Origin: ANME-2 cluster archaeon
GTDB lineage: Archaea > Halobacteriota > Methanosarcinia > Methanosarcinales > Methanocomedenaceae
Direction: 5' to 3'
DNA length: 9,803 bases
Assembly: GCA_023544605.1 (NCBI GenBank)
Contig: JAMJFQ010000064.1
Location: 1-9,803 of the forward strand
Made by a program: the position numbers and the translations under genes. The notes beneath the pieces were generated by a model that had not been told where the DNA came from, made no database searches, and saw nothing but the letters and a program-made list of their open reading frames with translations. This document shows, piece after piece, positions 1 to 5,413 of the stretch. How positions within the stretch are numbered: the stretch's first letter is position 1; each line of letters opens with the position of its first letter.

Positions 1-1
1 T

Positions 2-172
2 AAAAGACATAGAAACCAATTTAATTCTGCAAATGAATTTAAAGAGTGGTATAATCGAAGAATACATGGTGCATTGATACTTGAATGGGGAGAAACCCCA
101 GAAGATGGGTTTGTTAGGAAAATAAAGCCTGAATCATTGTTAGGATTGTTTTTTAATACGTTTGGATGGTGA
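2..172 (+). CDS. Transposase C-terminus (DDE integrase type), 5' end outside window
   Basis: An open frame enters from the left edge and ends at TGA 170-172, giving about 56 residues. It contains EFKEWYNRRIHGAL followed by ETPEDGF. This matches the pattern at the end of many integrase-core (rve) DDE transposases: a W-YN-x-x-R-x-H-x-x-L block, then a TP-x-x-x-F block. Archaeal IS481-like elements often end this way, so that family is my best guess. The catalytic DDE residues would lie upstream, outside the window, so I cannot tell whether the element is intact. No clear terminal inverted repeat is visible between 172 and 257. The element points toward rps8e, which is transcribed convergently. 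Confidence 0.6.
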   Translation, partial: KRHRNQFNSANEFKEWYNRRIHGALILEWGETPEDGFVRKIKPESLLGLFFNTFGW

Positions 173-297
173 TTTAAGAAATAAAAAAAGGTAGTAATCG
201 AACATTGGAAGAGGGACGAAATACTATTAGGATACTACAATACAAAACAAGCATTTAAAAAAAAGAAGGGGTAGGTGTAAAGTGTTTTAGCTATTAA
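173..297. other. AT-rich spacer between transposase end and rps8e stop
   Basis: This stretch has no open frame of note. It is A-rich on the + strand and should contain the 3' end of the insertion element, but I cannot locate the terminal repeat without the other end. It also holds the oligo-T terminator of rps8e, listed separately. Confidence 0.4.
257..264 (-). terminator. Oligo-T terminator of rps8e
   Basis: Eight consecutive A on the + strand read as T8 on the minus strand, 33 nt past the rps8e stop and preceded by a pyrimidine-rich stretch. Archaeal RNA polymerase terminates at such T-runs without needing a hairpin. Confidence 0.5.
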
Positions 298-678
298 TTA
301 CTCATTGATGAGTACAGCGTTCACTACTCCATCCTGGCCAGGCCTGCTTGTAACCCTGGCATTCCCGATCTCGGTCCTGATGATAGAACCTTTGGTAAGG
401 ATATTCCTTCTAATATAATACAGATTTGCCGAATTTTCGGTCACCGTTTCAATGGAAACTTTTTTGGTAGTGTTATTAGAGGGATCTGTGACATTAGCAA
501 TATTGCACCTTAGCAGACGGACTTTCCTGTTACCACCTAAAGTGTCGATACCCTTACGCCTGGTCTCATCAAGATGAGGCTCTGCTGCTTCACGACCCAG
601 TTCAGACTTCCTCTTACCATGGGACCGCACGAGCCGCCCACCGGTATATTTCCTTCTAGAATTTCCCTGATATTTCAT
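298..678 (-). CDS. rps8e: 30S ribosomal protein S8e
   Basis: This 126-residue protein has the normal length for archaeal S8e and its hallmark N-terminus: QGNSRRKYTGGR, followed by the basic stretch KRKSELGREAAEP. The C-terminus has the family's TKGSIIRTEIGNARVTSRPGQDG segment pattern and ends VLINE. S8e is an archaeal/eukaryotic protein of the small ribosomal subunit. The ATG at 678 is supported by a GAGGAT Shine-Dalgarno sequence at 686-691, 7 nt upstream. The gene stands alone: divergent from tRNA-Arg on one side and convergent with a transposase remnant on the other, so it appears to be monocistronic. The identification is secure. Confidence 0.96.
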   Translation of the reverse strand: MKYQGNSRRKYTGGRLVRSHGKRKSELGREAAEPHLDETRRKGIDTLGGNRKVRLLRCNIANVTDPSNNTTKKVSIETVTENSANLYYIRRNILTKGSIIRTEIGNARVTSRPGQDGVVNAVLINE

Positions 679-685
679 TTATTCA

Positions 686-717
686 ATCCTCGGTAGTATA
701 ATTGTGATTTATATGTA
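686..717 (-). promoter_or_regulatory. rps8e leader: Shine-Dalgarno site and candidate TATA boxes
   Basis: Reading the minus strand, GAGGAT (686-691) is the Shine-Dalgarno site. A TATA-like ACATATAAATC lies near 707-717, but it would start transcription very close to the Shine-Dalgarno site. A second AT-rich candidate (TTTATTATTATTAA, about 737-750) would give a more usual leader of roughly 35-45 nt. The sequence does not decide between them. Confidence 0.4.
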
Positions 718-767
718 ACTGGGGCTTAAACACATTTAATAATAATAAACATATCGGCTCATTCAAG

Positions 768-792
768 TCCAATACTTTGTAGTTTTATTGGA
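768..792. repeat. Inverted repeat upstream of the tRNA-Arg promoter
   Basis: TCCAATA (768-774) and TATTGGA (786-792) are perfect 7-bp inverted arms with an 11-nt spacer. They lie between the divergent rps8e and tRNA-Arg promoters, just upstream of the tRNA TATA box. This spacing is compatible with a dimeric repressor or activator site. Chance occurrence in AT-rich DNA is also possible. Confidence 0.4.
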
Positions 793-796
793 TTAG

Positions 797-809
797 GAAA
801 TGTTTATAT
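797..809 (+). promoter_or_regulatory. TATA/BRE promoter of tRNA-Arg
   Basis: GAAA-TG followed by TTTATAT forms a good archaeal BRE plus TATA box. With the usual spacing of about 25 nt, transcription would start near 830-835, shortly before the tRNA 5' end at 847, leaving a short leader for RNase P. Confidence 0.6.
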
Positions 810-846
810 CCATTATTACCCGTAAAGACTTGTCTCCCCCCTTTGC

Positions 847-924
847 GGGCGCATGGCCAAGCCTGGATATGGCAGCAGCCTCCTAAGCTGAAGACCGGGG
901 GTTCAAATCCCCCTGCGCCCGCCA
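847..924 (+). tRNA. tRNA-Arg (anticodon CCT), CCA encoded
   Basis: The sequence folds as a complete cloverleaf. Acceptor stem GGGCGCA (847-853) pairs with TGCGCCC (914-920), followed by discriminator G921 and genomic CCA (922-924). T8 and G9 follow the acceptor. The D-stem is GCCA/TGGC (856-859 with 870-873), with the D-loop GG present. The anticodon stem at 875-879 pairs with 887-891 around loop CTCCTAA, giving anticodon CCT (882-884), which reads the Arg codon AGG. The variable loop is 5 nt. The T-arm is GGGGG-TTCAAAT-CCCCC (897-913). One oddity: the first anticodon-stem position is G875 opposite A891, a mismatch. Everything else is canonical. No intron is present. Confidence 0.95.
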
Positions 925-934
925 TGTAAACTTG

Positions 935-939
935 TTTTT
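935..939 (+). terminator. Candidate T-run terminator of tRNA-Arg
   Basis: A run of five T lies 11 nt past the encoded CCA. It is short but in the right place to end the tRNA transcript. Confidence 0.35.
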
Positions 940-1137
940 ATGGTACCCCCCACCCTGACCTTCAACTCTTGCTGAGAACCATATATTATATATATCATTA
1001 ATAACAATGATATTATCGGATACTTGCACCCATCCGAGATAGTTACTAATCCACCCTACCAAATATCATGTCCTATCCATTAACTATCCCTCAAATCTTT
1101 TAGGCAGGTATCCATTCCCACTCATTATTGATGTACC
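940..1137. other. Non-coding spacer between tRNA-Arg and the HAD gene
   Basis: I see no supported open frame here. The stretch alternates C-rich and AT-rich segments. It contains two neighbouring inverted repeats (listed separately) and several scattered copies of TATCCATT-like words, which may be chance. The HAD gene promoter begins at its right end. Confidence 0.4.
992..1041. repeat. Two adjacent inverted repeats in the tRNA-HAD spacer
   Basis: ATATCATT (992-999) and AATGATAT (1006-1013) are perfect 8-bp inverted arms separated by 6 nt. Directly after, TCGGAT (1016-1021) and ATCCGA (1032-1037) form a 6-bp stem with a 10-nt loop. The first resembles a DNA-binding dyad and the second could be a small hairpin. 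They lie roughly 100-145 nt upstream of the HAD gene TATA box. Function is unknown. Confidence 0.4.
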
Positions 1138-1175
1138 TTTATACACCACACATAATAAGTAAATTAATTAAGGTG
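1138..1175 (+). promoter_or_regulatory. Promoter and Shine-Dalgarno site of the HAD gene
   Basis: CTTTATAC around 1138-1144 is a TATA-box candidate placing the start near 1165. AGGTG at 1171-1175 is a GGTG-type Shine-Dalgarno site 10 nt before ATG 1186. The resulting leader would be about 20 nt. Confidence 0.5.
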
Positions 1176-1185
1176 TATTGAGATT

Positions 1186-2007
1186 ATGATTAACATGCAG
1201 TCAAGAATTGCAGTGGTGTTCGATAGTGCCGGTACCCTGCTGCATATGTACAGGGTGGCGAAGAACACCCTCACTGGCGAATACATCGACGATATAGTCA
1301 CAACTGACCTGGTGGGACGACATCCGTTCTGCGGACTGGTAATATTTCACACAGACCCTGACAGGATCATAGGATGTCAATCACATAACAGGATATACGA
1401 GTTCATCCGGGAGAATGACATTAAGATCGACCTGAGCTGCTCAAGCAGTCCTATTACCCTGGACCAGGTAGAGAAAGCCCTTGAACTTGACTCCTTGACC
1501 ACTATGCAGGATCTCCATGAAGTGATCTCGATCATCAGGCTCAAATGTCCTGACATATTCTATCTGGGTGTGGGAATCATCGTGGATACAAATTCTCATA
1601 CTATAGTCTATACTGTATGCACGGGCGGCAGACCGTTCACCAACACCCCTACCACTCTGAATACCTTAAAAGAGTGGGGTGTGGATGCCTACATAGCTTC
1701 AGGTGACAGCATGCGAAACCTGGAAAACCTTGCCCGCGTGGTGGACATACCTGTTGAGAGGGTGTATGATGTAGCCACACCTCTAAAAAAAGAATGGGTG
1801 ATCAAGCATCTGAAAAAACAATACGATAAGGTGGTCATGGTAGGAGACGGTATCAATGACATCCTGGCACTGAGAGAAGCGGACCGGGGTGTGCTATCCA
1901 TTCAGCAGATGGGGACATGTTCGACGCGACTATCTGATGAAGCCGATGTTGTCATTACAGATATCAAACAGATATTGAGGATAATTGAAGAAATGAAAGA
2001 ACAGTGA
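1186..2007 (+). CDS. HAD-superfamily hydrolase with P-type-ATPase-like core
   Basis: This 273-residue protein carries the haloacid dehalogenase motifs. Motif I is VVFDSAGTLL with nucleophile D13. Motif II is IASGDS around S172. K201/K202 are candidate motif III lysines. Motif IV is VGDGIND at 219-225. GDGIND and the spacing resemble the phosphorylation domain of P-type ATPases, but there are no membrane segments, so it is a soluble protein. The roughly 110 residues between motif I and the core probably form a cap. The residue two after the nucleophile is Ala15, not the Asp of ordinary phosphatases or the Thr of P-type ATPases; phosphonoacetaldehyde hydrolases also have Ala there. Substrate is unknown. 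The start at ATG 1186 is favoured by AGGTG upstream; M4 at 1195 is an alternative. The gene ends 1 nt from the convergent aIF6 stop. Confidence 0.85.
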   Translation: MINMQSRIAVVFDSAGTLLHMYRVAKNTLTGEYIDDIVTTDLVGRHPFCGLVIFHTDPDRIIGCQSHNRIYEFIRENDIKIDLSCSSSPITLDQVEKALELDSLTTMQDLHEVISIIRLKCPDIFYLGVGIIVDTNSHTIVYTVCTGGRPFTNTPTTLNTLKEWGVDAYIASGDSMRNLENLARVVDIPVERVYDVATPLKKEWVIKHLKKQYDKVVMVGDGINDILALREADRGVLSIQQMGTCSTRLSDEADVVITDIKQILRIIEEMKEQ

Positions 2008-2008
2008 T

Positions 2009-2668
2009 TCAGATATATCCCAGGGCGTCCTCTATCCGGCCCATTTCATGTCCAGTGGTCTCGGTGCCTACCACATATCCCTTTGAATTGGCAAGCAGCC
2101 CCGAACCCACCAGCGGTGAACCAAGATTTACTGTGCCGATATAAACTGGAAGAGCGAATATCTCACCCAGGCGGTCCATTTCAAACGTGTTGGCCCTGGG
2201 GTGGACCAGCACGCCTTTATTGGTAACACATCCCGCCATCCCCACGGTCTTAAGTCCACCTATTGTGCCCCTGTACACCTTTACATCCAAAAACTCACTA
2301 ATCTCTTCCACTGCCGCATCAGATAGATTGGGATTGACAAGGGCGGCTGAATCATTCACCAGTACGTTATTACCTGCCGCTGTGTAAATACCTTTAAGCC
2401 TCTGTGCAGGTACATAGTTATTTATTTTAGCCAGTTCGGAATCGTTGACACGCTCTGAGATCAGGAATCCTTTGCTGTTACCACAGCAAAGTGACCCAAC
2501 TACACTGCTTCCATCTACGGTAATAGGAATGACCGTAACATCAAGGGTATTTTGGATGGTATGGATGAATGAGTCATCTGCCTCACGAGGAAGTAAGCCA
2601 AATTCGTCAGTACACCTGGCAAATACCCCAAGTACCGATACTCCCCGCAAGTCAGTCCTATTTTCCAT
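2009..2668 (-). CDS. eif6: Translation initiation factor aIF6
   Basis: At 219 residues this matches archaeal aIF6/eIF6 in length and composition. It shows the repeated V-x-G-T / N-x-x-G-x-L-V pattern of the five-fold pentein propeller (NSKGFLIS, VNDSAALVNPNLS, TNKGVLVHPRA, NSKGYVVG). IF6 binds the large ribosomal subunit, blocks premature joining with the small subunit, and takes part in late large-subunit biogenesis. It is the last gene of the minus-strand translation cluster, 48 nt after L31e. The start is ATG 2668, with a weak GTGAT Shine-Dalgarno site at 2676-2680. A T8 run sits directly upstream of that site (listed separately). No downstream partner gene follows, because the HAD gene converges 1 nt away. 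Confidence 0.95.
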   Translation of the reverse strand: MENRTDLRGVSVLGVFARCTDEFGLLPREADDSFIHTIQNTLDVTVIPITVDGSSVVGSLCCGNSKGFLISERVNDSELAKINNYVPAQRLKGIYTAAGNNVLVNDSAALVNPNLSDAAVEEISEFLDVKVYRGTIGGLKTVGMAGCVTNKGVLVHPRANTFEMDRLGEIFALPVYIGTVNLGSPLVGSGLLANSKGYVVGTETTGHEMGRIEDALGYI

Positions 2669-2678
2669 TATCTATCAC

Positions 2679-2686
2679 AAAAAAAA
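2679..2686 (-). terminator. T8 run between rpl31e and eif6
   Basis: Eight T in a row on the minus strand lie inside the 48-nt gap between the L31e stop and the aIF6 start, immediately upstream of the weak GTGAT ribosome-binding site. Such runs can cause partial termination in archaea, which would reduce aIF6 mRNA relative to the ribosomal protein genes. This is inference. Confidence 0.35.
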
Positions 2687-2716
2687 TGTGGGCATACCGC
2701 CGACGAACCAGAATAA

Positions 2717-2986
2717 TCATTTGGCTGCCAGTTCGGCTTCCACAATACCGTCTTCGAATTTCATAGCTTTGACCCGTATTTTTGATGGCGGTTTCTCAGA
2801 ACCACGCTCCCAGATCTTTTCACTTATCTTCGGGTCAACCTTGATCATCTTGCGGTCTGTCTTAGTATGTTGTTCGAGGTACTTGAACACCTCTTTTACT
2901 GCCTTTTTGCTGCGCTCCCACCGTGGTGCGTTCTTGGCACCCCTGAGTGGTATTGTATAAACATGTTCTTCACCGATTTCTACCAT
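2717..2986 (-). CDS. rpl31e: 50S ribosomal protein L31e
   Basis: This 89-residue protein has the L31e signature: EEHVYTIPLRGAKNAPRWER near the N-terminus, a central basic helix ending KYLEQHTKTD, and the C-terminal IWERGSEKPPSKIRVKAMK followed by an acidic tail. This is the full family length. L31e is a peripheral large-subunit protein near the peptide exit tunnel. The start at ATG 2986 has a G5 stretch (2993-2997) as Shine-Dalgarno-like sequence. It lies 14 nt after rpl39e and upstream of eif6 in the same direction, an order conserved in many archaea. Confidence 0.96.
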   Translation of the reverse strand: MVEIGEEHVYTIPLRGAKNAPRWERSKKAVKEVFKYLEQHTKTDRKMIKVDPKISEKIWERGSEKPPSKIRVKAMKFEDGIVEAELAAK

Positions 2987-3000
2987 GACATTGCCCCCTA

Positions 3001-3156
3001 TTATCCTATATTTAAGCTGCTGCGCCGCCAGTGCCGTCTCTTAGGATGGGATGCCACAGCCCTGTTGGTCTTGATTATGGCCCATGAAGGGACCCTCTGA
3101 TTCTGATTGTGCGCCTTAGCCAATCGTTTCTTCTTACCTTTGGTCTTCTGACTCAT
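3001..3156 (-). CDS. rpl39e: 50S ribosomal protein L39e
   Basis: A 51-codon frame on the minus strand begins MSQKTKGKKKRLAKAHNQNQ, continues RVPSWAIIKTNR and contains HPKRRHWRRSSL before TAA at 3001-3003. This is the canonical L39e sequence: very small, strongly basic, with the RVP-W-x-x-x-KTNR and HPKRRHWRR blocks. L39e lines the lower part of the ribosomal exit tunnel. The start at ATG 3156 has AGGTG (3164-3168) 7 nt upstream and a GGAGA just before it. The gene lies 14 nt ahead of rpl31e and 26 nt after the PP-loop gene, consistent with co-transcription. Confidence 0.96.
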   Translation of the reverse strand: MSQKTKGKKKRLAKAHNQNQRVPSWAIIKTNRAVASHPKRRHWRRSSLNIG

Positions 3157-3182
3157 GTTACTACACCTATCTCCTGATAACC

Positions 3183-3788
3183 TTAATGATAAATTCGATC
3201 TATTACATGTGACTGTATATGACTTGGGAACGAACGCTCCACAATACTCTCACCTTCGATATATTGTTTTCGTATAAATGCCCTTAGTTCGGCCTCATAG
3301 TCAGCCTTATTTACTTTATCACTTTGTGCCTGTTCAATCTCCAGATGCTGCTTCACTAATGCATCAATTGCCGAGCGCCCGTACCCGAAAAGGGGGCGTA
3401 TATAAATGATATTGTGCCGGTCTTCCAGGCTTTGTACCTGCGGCATGGTCAGCAACGGTACCCTATCATCCCTTCGCGTGCCATCGGCCACCACATGCGT
3501 ATGGGATTTTGAACACACAGCCTCCAGGGCCTGTTGGTGAAGGTAATTGATAGCGCCCCCGGGCGATCCATCCTCCATTAGCATGGATGCTGCTTCCCTG
3601 ATACAGGAGGAAGGCAATGCCATAACACTGTGAGGGAATCCCAGTTTCAAGGCCGATTCCGCTGCAACTTCATGGGTAGGTTCAATACCAAAGGATATCG
3701 TAACAAGTTCTACCTGGAAAAACGGTTCAAGCAGAATAGCTGCCAGCGAACTGTCCTTACCACTGCTGAACAGTACACTTACCTTCAT
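3183..3788 (-). CDS. PP-loop ATPase, COG2117-type RNA-modification protein
   Basis: This 201-residue protein starts MKVSVLFSSGKDSSLAAILL; SSGKDS (8-13) is the PP-loop that binds ATP and forms adenylated intermediates. Such enzymes activate carbonyl oxygens for thiolation or amidation, often of tRNA. A conserved VADGTRRDDRVPLL block and a mid-protein RPLFGYG follow. Size and neighbourhood match the archaeal family labelled predicted tRNA-thiouridylase-related subunit (COG2117). The substrate is not established, and no CxxC motifs of classical thiolases are visible. Its ATG overlaps the stop of the PDCD5-like gene by 4 nt (ATGA), indicating translational coupling. A specific tRNA substrate would be speculation. 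Confidence 0.82.
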   Translation of the reverse strand: MKVSVLFSSGKDSSLAAILLEPFFQVELVTISFGIEPTHEVAAESALKLGFPHSVMALPSSCIREAASMLMEDGSPGGAINYLHQQALEAVCSKSHTHVVADGTRRDDRVPLLTMPQVQSLEDRHNIIYIRPLFGYGRSAIDALVKQHLEIEQAQSDKVNKADYEAELRAFIRKQYIEGESIVERSFPSHIQSHVIDRIYH

Positions 3789-4138
3789 TTGCGTGTAATG
3801 CTCATCTCACGTTTTTTAGGTTGTATCTGCATAAGGAGGTTTCTCAATTTAGAATCATCCAGTTTGCCCTGTAACCTGCCCGATTGGGCCAGTCCCACAA
3901 GCTGGGCTTCAACACTTTCAACCATCTCAGGCTTGGTCATTCGCAGGGTATTCAATCGTTCCCTGGCTTCAGGTGTAAGGATTGCGCGCATTATGGCCTG
4001 TTTTTTGGCTTCCATCTCAGCCCTGGCCTGTTCCTGCTGGGCTGCAGCCTGAGCATCTGGCATCTGGCCCTGCTGCTGTTGCTGCCGCAGCATCTCCATT
4101 TTTCGACGCCTTATCTCCTCAAGTTCGTCTGCTCCCAT
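3785..4138 (-). CDS. PDCD5-family DNA/RNA-binding protein
   Basis: This is a 117-residue protein of the archaeal PDCD5 (TFAR19) family. It begins MGADELEEIRRRKMEMLR and is followed by a glutamine/alanine-rich helix (residues 19-38). Next comes the compact core ILTPEARERLNTLRMTKPE with VEAQLVGLAQSGRL, and a basic tail ending in TRK. The family is small, helical and nucleic-acid binding; its archaeal role is not settled. I prefer ATG at 4138: the Shine-Dalgarno GAGGA (4145-4149) is 6 nt upstream, whereas the in-frame TTG at 4144 would abut it. The gene follows rps19e by 37 nt and overlaps the PP-loop gene by 4 nt. This association with S19e is common in archaea. Confidence 0.92.
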   Translation of the reverse strand: MGADELEEIRRRKMEMLRQQQQQGQMPDAQAAAQQEQARAEMEAKKQAIMRAILTPEARERLNTLRMTKPEMVESVEAQLVGLAQSGRLQGKLDDSKLRNLLMQIQPKKREMSITRK

Positions 4139-4175
4139 AACCAATCCTCAGTTAACTGTTTATTGAAGCATTCGA

Positions 4176-4625
4176 TTAATATTTTTCCAGGCCAGGATAC
4201 TGTTCCAGTAGCCCTGCCTTGGTTTCATGTGCTACATTGTCGACCAAAGACCTACCTGCCGGGGAGACTATTCTGCCCTGTTTCTGGGTTTTTAACAGAC
4301 CTGCCTTTTCAAGCTGCTGGACCGCTGCACTGATGACAGACCCACTGCCCTTTGCATGAGTAGCAGTTGCCGTACCTCTGCGATTTTTGCCACCATAGAA
4401 ACTTCTGAGCCGGGATATGCCTACAGGACCGTCAATATATATCCTGCGCACTACTGACGCACACCTGATGTAAAACCAATCAGGATCAATGGGCGAGAGT
4501 TCTTTATGAACGCCGGTCTTGACCTGTGCGGACCACTCAGGTGGTTCCACTATATTCTCATCTTTCAATTTCTGTGCTACATTCTTGATCAGTGCATCTG
4601 CGGGTACATCGTATAAAGTTGTCAT
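4176..4625 (-). CDS. rps19e: 30S ribosomal protein S19e
   Basis: At 149 residues this is the usual archaeal S19e length. It begins MTTLYDVPADALIKNVAQKL and contains EPPEWSAQVKTGVHKE and PDWFYIRCASVVRRIYIDGP. It also has the SRLRSFYGGKNRRG block, then an alanine/lysine-rich winged-helix half with LEKAGLL and GRIVSPAGRSLVD. S19e is a small-subunit protein that in eukaryotes is needed for 18S rRNA maturation. Start ATG 4625 is set by a strong GGAGGA at 4631-4636, 5 nt upstream. It lies 108 nt after the YhbY-like gene, the largest gap within the cluster, so an internal promoter is possible there. Confidence 0.96.
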   Translation of the reverse strand: MTTLYDVPADALIKNVAQKLKDENIVEPPEWSAQVKTGVHKELSPIDPDWFYIRCASVVRRIYIDGPVGISRLRSFYGGKNRRGTATATHAKGSGSVISAAVQQLEKAGLLKTQKQGRIVSPAGRSLVDNVAHETKAGLLEQYPGLEKY

Positions 4626-4733
4626 TATTATCCTCCGATTTGATAACTCATTGATAATTTGGTATTTTAGATTATCCTAAGGGGGCTTCCGGTATATGAA
4701 GGTAAGGTTGATTAATCTATCGGCTGATATATA
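4626..4733 (-). promoter_or_regulatory. Gap upstream of rps19e, possible internal promoter
   Basis: This 108-nt interval carries the GGAGGA ribosome-binding site of rps19e and AT-rich words on the minus strand (CTTCATATACC near 4690-4700, TCTAAAATACC near 4660-4670) that could be weak TATA boxes. I see no gene and no long T-run in it, so read-through from the upstream gene is also plausible. Confidence 0.3.
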
Positions 4734-5015
4734 CTATTTTCGCCTTCTTCCCAGGTATAATACAGCATTACTTCCCCTTACTTCTATAAGCTGGGCACCG
4801 GTCCGACTTGATAGCTCCTCAGCTATCGTCTTGCGCTCAGTACTGCCTATAGCTGCTGTTTTTAATATCTTTACTTTTATCAGTTTATTTTGTTTAAGCT
4901 TTTCGCGCAGTTCTTCCACAAGTGAATCAGTGATACCGTTTTTACCGACATTCAATGCAGGACTTAAATGTACAGCATCACGTTTCAGGTCAGATGGTTT
5001 CGGATCAGGGTTCAT
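4734..5015 (-). CDS. YhbY/CRM-domain RNA-binding protein
   Basis: This 93-residue protein is made of a single CRM (YhbY-like) domain. It has the early LKRDAVHLSPALNVGKNGITDSLVEEL segment with the GKNG loop typical of the fold, the LIKVKILK strand, and the final strand GSNAVLYLGRRRK. CRM proteins such as bacterial YhbY associate with pre-ribosomal particles, and the domain resembles the C-terminal half of IF3. The archaeal form is presumed to work in ribosome assembly. ATG 5015 is preceded by a weak GTGA element (5022-5025). It is 31 nt after the roadblock gene and upstream of rps19e. An interval T5 run (5028-5032) could cause partial termination between the switch module and the translation genes. 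Confidence 0.88.
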   Translation of the reverse strand: MNPDPKPSDLKRDAVHLSPALNVGKNGITDSLVEELREKLKQNKLIKVKILKTAAIGSTERKTIAEELSSRTGAQLIEVRGSNAVLYLGRRRK

Positions 5016-5027
5016 TAAAGTTCACAC

Positions 5028-5032
5028 AAAAA
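5028..5032 (-). terminator. Short T-run between roadblock gene and YhbY-like gene
   Basis: On the minus strand, a pyrimidine stretch ATCCTCC is followed by T5 just after the roadblock stop. It is a weak terminator candidate that could partly separate the three-gene switch module from the translation cluster. Confidence 0.3.
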
Positions 5033-5046
5033 GGAGGATTTCAATA

Positions 5047-5412
5047 CTACAAAAGTTCCTTCACCGTCTTTGCAGCCTTTTCCAGTTCTACAAGTATCAG
5101 TCCAAGTCCTGCATCGGCCGAGGTAAGCAATATCAACAGTGCCTTGGGTCCTGCACCTGTTGCGATAAGTTTACCGTGCTCAGATTCCACAATGACCCGC
5201 TCAGGAATCCCTTTTCCTAATTCTGTGGTGGCAGTCTCTGCTGCGCCCAGCATTGTAGCTGACATTGCAGCAAAAGTTTCGGCTTTTTGTCCCGAGGGCA
5301 TAATAGCTTTTATTAAAAGCCCATCACGGCTGGCAGCGGCACTGGCCTCGACCCCACCCACTTTTTTAAGGTCAGTGAGCACTTTTTCCAATATATCTAT
5401 TGTCGAGTCCAT
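5047..5412 (-). CDS. Roadblock/LC7-domain protein (MglB/CvnB-like)
   Basis: This 121-residue single-domain protein has the roadblock/LC7 pattern. An N-terminal helix is followed by VEASAAASRDGLLIKAIMP, a long helix with FAAMSATMLGAAETATTELG, and strands PERVIVESEHGKLIATGAG and ALLILLTSADAGLGLILVEL, ending in a helix. Bacterial relatives include MglB, the GTPase-activating partner of MglA, and CvnB of the Streptomyces conservons. Here it directly follows a CvnD/MglA-like GTPase gene, so it is very likely that GTPase's partner (inference). The gap to the GTPase stop is 1 nt. The strong Shine-Dalgarno site GGAGGT (5420-5425), 7 nt before ATG 5412, lies inside the last codons of the GTPase gene. 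Confidence 0.92.
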   Translation of the reverse strand: MDSTIDILEKVLTDLKKVGGVEASAAASRDGLLIKAIMPSGQKAETFAAMSATMLGAAETATTELGKGIPERVIVESEHGKLIATGAGPKALLILLTSADAGLGLILVELEKAAKTVKELL

Positions 5413-5413
5413 T

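Noticed and set aside
845..923. tRNA fold starting at 845 with acceptor GCGGGCG
   Set aside because: This pairing gives the wrong base at position 8 and a C discriminator. Shifting to 847 gives T8, G9, discriminator G and an encoded CCA, so 847 is correct.
1074..1118. Repeated TATCCATT words in the tRNA-HAD spacer
   Set aside because: Only two or three short copies with irregular spacing; not a repeat array and not distinguishable from chance.
2445..2960. A long + strand open frame over the aIF6/L31e junction
   Set aside because: It runs antisense to two securely identified genes, has no family resemblance, and its composition is that of a complementary-strand shadow.
4139..4144. TTG at 4144 as the start of the PDCD5-like gene
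   Set aside because: The GAGGA ribosome-binding site would touch it, whereas ATG 4138 is 6 nt away, a normal spacing.
5033..5038. GGAGGA on the + strand, looking like a strong ribosome-binding site
   Set aside because: No start codon follows at the right distance in a supported + strand gene; on the transcribed minus strand it is just a pyrimidine tract before T5.
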